34,142 bases of DNA from an uncultured Ruminococcus sp. GTDB taxonomy: Bacteria > Bacillota > Clostridia > Oscillospirales > Acutalibacteraceae. The stretch lies in contig CACYDW010000080.1 in NCBI GenBank assembly GCA_902773325.1, positions 1-34,142 of the forward strand, written 5' to 3'. The translations under genes were made by a program, and so were the position numbers. Positions 30,243-34,142 of this stretch are shown one piece after another. How positions within the stretch are numbered: position 1 is the stretch's first letter; each line of letters opens with the position of its first letter. Under the pieces are notes generated by a model, which did no database searches, had not been told where the DNA came from, and worked only from the letters and a program-made list of their open reading frames with translations.

Positions 30243-32093
30243 TCAAGCCTGAGATGCGTCGGAGGAAGACGAATCTGCGCCCGACTCTGCCTTGTTGCCG
30301 CCTGATGACTCTGTTTTGCTGGTATCCGAACCATTCTTCTTATCGTTACCGTCATCGGCATTCTTTTCAGCGTTTTCTGCTTTGACTCTGAGTGCCTCCT
30401 GCATTTCAACCGAACCGTCAGCAATTGCCTGATCCGTCAGTGTCAGCGTAATACCGGAGGATACGGTCTGCTGAGCATTTTCCGCCGATCCGATCGTACT
30501 CTTTGAAACGCTGTAAGCATCTGTCATCTTAAAGTAGCCGGCATCATTGACATTATTCTTGAAATCAATGAATGCATCGAAGCTCTCAAGATTGACATTG
30601 GTAGAAAACTGACCGAGAGTATTGATGTAGTTATAGGATCTCAGGTTCAGAGTTGTATCAATGATCTGCTCACGGAAGTTTGTCAGAACTGTTGAAGTCT
30701 TGTATTGTGTCTGGGGCAGTGTCTGGAGATCTACCTCAAGGTTTGCCAGTGCATCGGTATACTGCTTTTCATCATCGATAAGCTGCTGTGCCTTTTTGAA
30801 GTTGGGGTTGCTCAGCTCGTTTGCATCAGAATTCTTCTGAAGCTCAAGTGCGCCCCACCATGCACCCACAAGACCCATATATGCTACGGCACCCAGTGCA
30901 ACAACACCGGTAATAAAGTTGCCGAGCTTATGGGAATCCTTGCCCTTCATGGTAGAAAGCAGGTTGGTTTCACCGAGGATCATATTGGCCTCGGTAACGG
31001 GCATGGTCAATACACCGTTAAAGGTAACGAAAGAGGTTGCATCAAAGCCTCTCTGTTTTGCGGAATCCGCTGCAATAGGGGGCTGTGAACCGCCGGAATA
31101 GAGATTGGTAATGTTCTCCATAGGAGCAGTAAGACCAACCTGACGGCAGTAGGCTCCGATATTGGGCAGCTTTGCAAGAGCATCGGAAAGGATGATCTGG
31201 TCGATATCGAGCTTCATGGTGGAGATGACCATTCTGAGGTTTCTCAGAATTTCACCGGCTGCGTTATCGAGCATTGCCATTGTCTGCTTTCTGGTAGCAG
31301 CAGAGTTGCACTTGTTACAAACGCCGAGACCCTCCTGACGGATCAGGTCGATCGCGCCAAGCTTACTGACACCAAACTCCAGCATGAACAGCTCGGCGAT
31401 ATCCTCGAGGATACCCGAGAAGGACTGCTGGAACACAGGTGCACCGTTATGAAGAACAACAAGACGTGTTGCCGCAAAGTCCATACTGATCAGAGCGATC
31501 GCCCTTGTTGCCGAGTTGATGTCCATTTTAGAGGTATAGAGCAGACCGGCGATAGGCGGTGTTACCTTTGCCACTCGGAGACCCGCAGCCTCAAAGTTTG
31601 CTCTGATATCCGTGAGGATACCGGTATTCATTGCGAAGAGAGATGCTGAAACATCCTCATTTTTACTGGATTTACCGTACTGCTGACCGTACTCAAAATT
31701 CAGGATCGTATACTTGCTTACTTCCTGACGAAGAACTGCTTCTGCCTCTACCTGTGCAAAGGTACGCAGCAGCTTGTCCTTAGAAGGGGCATGCTTATAT
31801 TCCTTGGTGATAAGGACATCTTCATCCTCAATACAAAGGAAAATGTCCCCCAGCTCCATGCTTACACTTTCGGCACATCTTTTTACAAATGCCGCAAGCT
31901 CCTCGGATTTCTCGTAGGGATGATCCTTCAGAGATTCATTAAGCTCAAAGATCTGGGGCAGGCTGAACGTAGCAGGCGTAGAGCCGCCTTTTTTGGATTT
32001 GATCTGCAGACCGCCTTCTGACTTTTCATATTCAGCAGGAGTAAGAATCAAAAGTCCGCGGGTAAGCTGCAATATTGTTGCTATCGATTTCAT
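30243..32093 (-). CDS. PilM-PilN fusion protein of the type IV pilus
   Basis: The protein has 616 residues. Residues 1 to about 365 form the actin-like PilM fold, with the phosphate-binding type strand ALISMDFAATRLVVLHNG and QIILSDALAKLPNI. A segment ETNLLSTMKG (about 375-384) resembles the PilN N-terminal NLLP motif that normally docks into PilM. A single membrane helix follows (about 392-417), then a PilN-like coiled-coil and globular part to about 560, and a Ser/Asp/Lys-rich tail. PilM and PilN are usually separate proteins. Here the two are one chain, fixing the cytoplasmic and extracytoplasmic halves of the alignment complex together. Confidence 0.87.
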   Translation of the reverse strand: MKSIATILQLTRGLLILTPAEYEKSEGGLQIKSKKGGSTPATFSLPQIFELNESLKDHPYEKSEELAAFVKRCAESVSMELGDIFLCIEDEDVLITKEYKHAPSKDKLLRTFAQVEAEAVLRQEVSKYTILNFEYGQQYGKSSKNEDVSASLFAMNTGILTDIRANFEAAGLRVAKVTPPIAGLLYTSKMDINSATRAIALISMDFAATRLVVLHNGAPVFQQSFSGILEDIAELFMLEFGVSKLGAIDLIRQEGLGVCNKCNSAATRKQTMAMLDNAAGEILRNLRMVISTMKLDIDQIILSDALAKLPNIGAYCRQVGLTAPMENITNLYSGGSQPPIAADSAKQRGFDATSFVTFNGVLTMPVTEANMILGETNLLSTMKGKDSHKLGNFITGVVALGAVAYMGLVGAWWGALELQKNSDANELSNPNFKKAQQLIDDEKQYTDALANLEVDLQTLPQTQYKTSTVLTNFREQIIDTTLNLRSYNYINTLGQFSTNVNLESFDAFIDFKNNVNDAGYFKMTDAYSVSKSTIGSAENAQQTVSSGITLTLTDQAIADGSVEMQEALRVKAENAEKNADDGNDKKNGSDTSKTESSGGNKAESGADSSSSDASQA

Positions 32094-32189
32094 AAATACA
32101 CCACACTCTTAAAAATTTTAATTAGCAGTCGGCCTGAAATATTAAACTTCCGGTATTTTCTGCACGTACATACAAACATACCGAGAGTT

Positions 32190-32218
32190 ATAATATCCTT
32201 TTTGTTATTTTATCACAA
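32190..32218 (-). promoter_or_regulatory. Candidate promoter P1 of the pilus assembly operon
   Basis: On the minus strand TTGTGA (32213-32218) and TATTAT (32190-32195) are 17 bases apart, about 100 bases before the PilM-PilN ATG. Confidence 0.55.
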
Positions 32219-32270
32219 AAAAGAAGCGATTTCAATCGTTTTTTTGAAAAATTTATTATTTGTGCACATA

Positions 32271-32299
32271 GTTATATTTTTCGCTCAATATTTATGCAA
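32271..32299 (-). promoter_or_regulatory. Candidate promoter P2 of the pilus assembly operon
   Basis: On the minus strand TTGCAT (32294-32299) and TATAAC (32271-32276) are 17 bases apart, giving a longer leader than P1. Confidence 0.5.
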
Positions 32300-32377
32300 T
32301 AATACGATTGCTGCCAATCATATAACAAGAGTAGAGCGGATATTTTAGTTATAATCACCAACTATTTTAAAACCAAA

Positions 32378-32407
32378 CAAGACTCGCGACGATTGCCGCG
32401 AGTCTTG
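32378..32407 (-). terminator. Terminator of pilin 2
   Basis: CAAGACTCGCG (32378-32388) and CGCGAGTCTTG (32397-32407) form an 11-base-pair stem. On the minus strand it is followed by TTTGGTTTT. It separates pilin expression from the assembly genes. Confidence 0.85.
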
Positions 32408-32456
32408 TTATCGTTGAGAATATTGGTCTTTTTTGTGAATATTGCACAAAATGCAA

Positions 32457-32945
32457 TTATTCATACAAGTCGGCAAAGGTTGTGGTCAAATGCAATTCTG
32501 CCAGATCACCGGAATCACCCTCATAGGTATCTCCATAAACGACCGTTCCCTCTTTGTTGAGTGTGATATATCTGTATTCCTTAAGGGAGTTTTCATTCGG
32601 GAATTTTGATGTCAATCCCGAATATTGAATAGCGCACTCTATTTTCAAACCGGAAAGAATGGAACGTTTTGCAGACAGAGGTGCATTTTTGGCGGGCAGA
32701 ACACCTACCGAATCATCAACCTTCTCACCGCCGTCTGTTTCATTTACAATACCCGAACCAACCTGTGCATAAAACCGCTTGCAGGCATTGTTAAGTTCTC
32801 TTGCATTGGCTTCACATGAAGTTATCTGAGAGCTGGATATAATTCCCACAACAGAGGGAATAGCAATTGCTGCCAGAATACCAAGAATCGCAATAACTAC
32901 GACTAATTCTACCAGTGTAAAACCTTTTTTACTGTACAGCTTCAT
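32457..32945 (-). CDS. Type IV pilin-like protein (second pilin)
   Basis: The protein has 162 residues. A short basic leader MKLYSKKG precedes the cleavage site G/FTLVE and a hydrophobic alpha-helix, VELVVVIAILGILAAIAIP, almost identical to the first pilin. The Glu at mature position 5 is present. The C-terminal globular part differs from the first pilin, and Cys residues occur at about 44, 54 and 109. It is probably a minor pilin or an alternative subunit. The ATG follows AAAGAGGTAATGAA. Confidence 0.93.
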   Translation of the reverse strand: MKLYSKKGFTLVELVVVIAILGILAAIAIPSVVGIISSSQITSCEANARELNNACKRFYAQVGSGIVNETDGGEKVDDSVGVLPAKNAPLSAKRSILSGLKIECAIQYSGLTSKFPNENSLKEYRYITLNKEGTVVYGDTYEGDSGDLAELHLTTTFADLYE

Positions 32946-33057
32946 TTCATTACCTCTTTTCCTTCATTGCACTAATAGCATTCCGGAAGGGAAAGGAACG
33001 CTTTCCGACTGCGGCGCCTTGCGCTGCGCCCGTCTTTATCAACAACTATGATAACTC

Positions 33058-33091
33058 AAAAGAAGCCCGAAGCACAGAGCTTCAGGCTTCT
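33058..33091 (-). terminator. Terminator of the first pilin gene
   Basis: AGAAGCCCGAAGC (33061-33073) and GCTTCAGGCTTCT (33079-33091) pair with one mismatch, and the minus strand continues TTTTGAG. Partial read-through would feed the second pilin, for which no separate promoter was found. Confidence 0.8.
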
Positions 33092-33169
33092 TTGTGTTGT
33101 TATTTAGTGTGTGGTTCACACGCCAAACTTGTTTTCATGAGCCTTACGCTCGTACAATAGCCCTCAGGA

Positions 33170-33691
33170 TCAGGTTGTTGCAGCACCAGTTGTCCATGTG
33201 GTACAAGTTGCACCGTTGTAGAGAGCATCGAATGTGCAGTTGAGACCCTGTGCATTGAAGTGCTTGCAGTTAGCCTGTTCAGCTGTATCCCAGAATACGA
33301 TTGTACCCTCGTTGTTCTTGCTGATGAAGCCATAGTTCTGGATCTTGTTGCTGTCGAACTTAGAAGAAAGTGCAGCATACTCAACAGCAGAGTTGATTGT
33401 AAGAGCCTTAGCAGCAGACTTCTTGTAAGAAACTGTAGCGGTCTTTGAAGGAAGTGTAGCAGAAACCTTAGAACCGTCATCTTCCTCGTTGATCTGGCCT
33501 GAAGATACACCAGCGTAGAAGTCCTTGCAAGCGCTGTCGAGTTCCTTAGCGTTGGACTCGTTAGATGTGTTCTGAGCGTTCTGGATGATACCTACAACTG
33601 AAGGAATAGCGATAGCTGCGAGGATACCGAGGATAGCGATAACTACTACGAGCTCAACGAGTGTAAAACCTTTTTTGCTTGTGAATTTCAT
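33170..33691 (-). CDS. Major type IV pilin
   Basis: The protein has 173 residues from the ATG at 33689-33691, which follows AAAGAGGTAATTGTC; an upstream ATG would ruin the leader. The leader MKFTSKKG is cut before FTLVE, then the hydrophobic assembly helix follows. Four Cys appear near the C-terminus (ANCKHF, GLNCTF, ATCTTW and one in the early part at SACKDF), so disulfide bonding is possible. A consensus promoter and its own terminator suggest high expression, which fits the major subunit. The role split between the two pilins is inference. Confidence 0.93.
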   Translation of the reverse strand: MKFTSKKGFTLVELVVVIAILGILAAIAIPSVVGIIQNAQNTSNESNAKELDSACKDFYAGVSSGQINEEDDGSKVSATLPSKTATVSYKKSAAKALTINSAVEYAALSSKFDSNKIQNYGFISKNNEGTIVFWDTAEQANCKHFNAQGLNCTFDALYNGATCTTWTTGAATT

Positions 33692-33777
33692 GACAATTAC
33701 CTCTTTCTTAAAATAAATTTTTTTACTTTGAACTTTGCACTCTGAAGGGAGGAATGCGTTGTTCATTTGTTGTTATT

Positions 33778-33806
33778 ATATTAACTCTTTATGAACAAAT
33801 TGTCAA
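33778..33806 (-). promoter_or_regulatory. Promoter of the major pilin gene
   Basis: On the minus strand a perfect TTGACA (33801-33806) and TAATAT (33778-33783) are 17 bases apart, giving an mRNA leader of about 80 bases. Confidence 0.85.
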
Positions 33807-33977
33807 CAGTTTTTTTTGATTTTTTTTTGAATTTGACATAAAATTACAAGCCGCTTTTTTATTTATTTTGCACAACGGCATCCCCTCTTTCGCACGAAAG
33901 TAGGGGGTATTTGTCTATTTTACATTAACAACGGTAAAATTTATGTTTGTTTTGACGAAAAGCAATTTCAAAACCCG

Positions 33978-34010
33978 TTCATAGTTCGTTCATAGTTCAT
34001 TCATAGTGTT
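33978..34010. repeat. Three 11-bp phased repeats upstream of the pilin promoter
   Basis: TTCATAGTTCG (33978-33988), TTCATAGTTCA (33989-33999) and TTCATAGTGTT (34000-34010) follow head to tail, with a related TTCATAATTCA at 34020. The 11-base spacing puts each copy on the same face of the helix. They could be binding sites for a regulator. Confidence 0.8.
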
Positions 34011-34070
34011 TACAGTTTGTTCATAATTCAAGCAATATTTCTTCAAATTTGCGCGGATTTATCCTAATAT

Positions 34071-34137
34071 GGCAAGAAGACACCGACCTCTATAGGTCGG
34101 TGATGAATTGCCAGTCAGCCGCAAGGCTGACTTTTTT
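34071..34137 (+). ncRNA. Structured RNA segment ending in a strong terminator
   Basis: GGCAA (34071-34075) pairs with TTGCC (34108-34112), enclosing an inner stem CACCGACCT/AGGTCGGTG (34081-34102) across an asymmetric purine-rich internal loop. Directly after it comes GTCAGCC-gcaa-GGCTGAC (34114-34131) and a run of six T. This could be the 3' part of a small RNA or an attenuator in the leader of a gene beyond the window. No known RNA family was recognised. Confidence 0.45.
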
Positions 34138-34142
34138 GTTGA

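Larger units (their letters stand above)
32094..32456 (-). other. Intergenic region between pilin 2 and the PilM-PilN gene
   Basis: AT-rich, without a coding frame. It holds the pilin 2 terminator (32378-32407) and two candidate promoters for the pilus assembly operon. Confidence 0.75.
33767..34142. other. AT-rich intergenic region at the right edge
   Basis: No gene is seen. The stretch includes the pilin promoter, an 11-bp phased repeat cluster (33978-34010) and a structured plus-strand RNA or terminator (34071-34137). Confidence 0.7.

Noticed and set aside
33100..33510. 136-residue minus-strand frame overlapping the major pilin
   Set aside because: It is out of frame with the pilin, low in complexity and lacks a ribosome-binding site.

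Overview
The window looks like chromosomal DNA from a spore-forming Gram-positive Clostridia, most likely a Ruminococcus-type gut or rumen species. The evidence is a spoIIGA-sigE pair, a fused FeoA-FeoB iron transporter with its small Cys-rich partner, a secreted lipoprotein hydrolase with a starch-binding-like tail, and a monoderm type IV pilus operon with no secretin gene. The species assignment is inference. Layout, left to right: (1) 1-2.2 kb holds the sporulation genes spoIIGA and sigE on the minus strand. Downstream of sigE, where sigG usually lies, there is a relic resembling the linker of a phage replisome-organizer protein, plus one copy of a dispersed repeat. (2) 2.2-3.8 kb holds a lone mazF-type toxin, a GC-rich palindromic intergenic element, a strong bidirectional terminator and a five-repeat CRISPR array without cas genes. 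The array is read leftward from a near-perfect promoter in its leader. (3) 3.9-8.8 kb holds an RluA-family pseudouridine synthase, a 961-residue c-di-GMP phosphodiesterase with a degenerate GGDEF domain, and a divergent XRE-type regulator. (4) 9.1-13.6 kb holds a short MutS-like ATPase followed by two paralogous esterase-family hydrolases, one cytoplasmic and one lipoprotein. The second copy of the dispersed repeat, inverted, lies between the hydrolases. (5) 13.8-17.3 kb holds a tandem palindromic repeat, feoAB, the Cys-rich FeoB partner and a YetF/DUF421 membrane protein. (6) 17.4-24.4 kb holds tRNA-Leu(UAG), then a compact minus-strand cassette encoding a 1.36-kb-residue-scale SNF2-like helicase, a MoxR AAA+ ATPase and a metallopeptidase-like VWA protein. 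The first two overlap by ATGA. This is the best candidate for a poorly described system. (7) 24.4-33.8 kb holds a type IV pilus locus on the minus strand: two pilins, a PilM-PilN fusion, PilO, prepilin peptidase, PilB, PilT and PilC. (8) The right edge holds 11-bp phased repeats and a structured RNA or terminator on the plus strand. How the parts work together: the pilus genes form a full assembly and retraction machine. The c-di-GMP phosphodiesterase could tune surface behaviour, but no direct link is visible. SpoIIGA activates pro-SigE. The helicase, MoxR and VWA genes share one transcription unit with its own promoter and terminator, and probably act as one complex. All calls come from reading the sequence; no database search was run.
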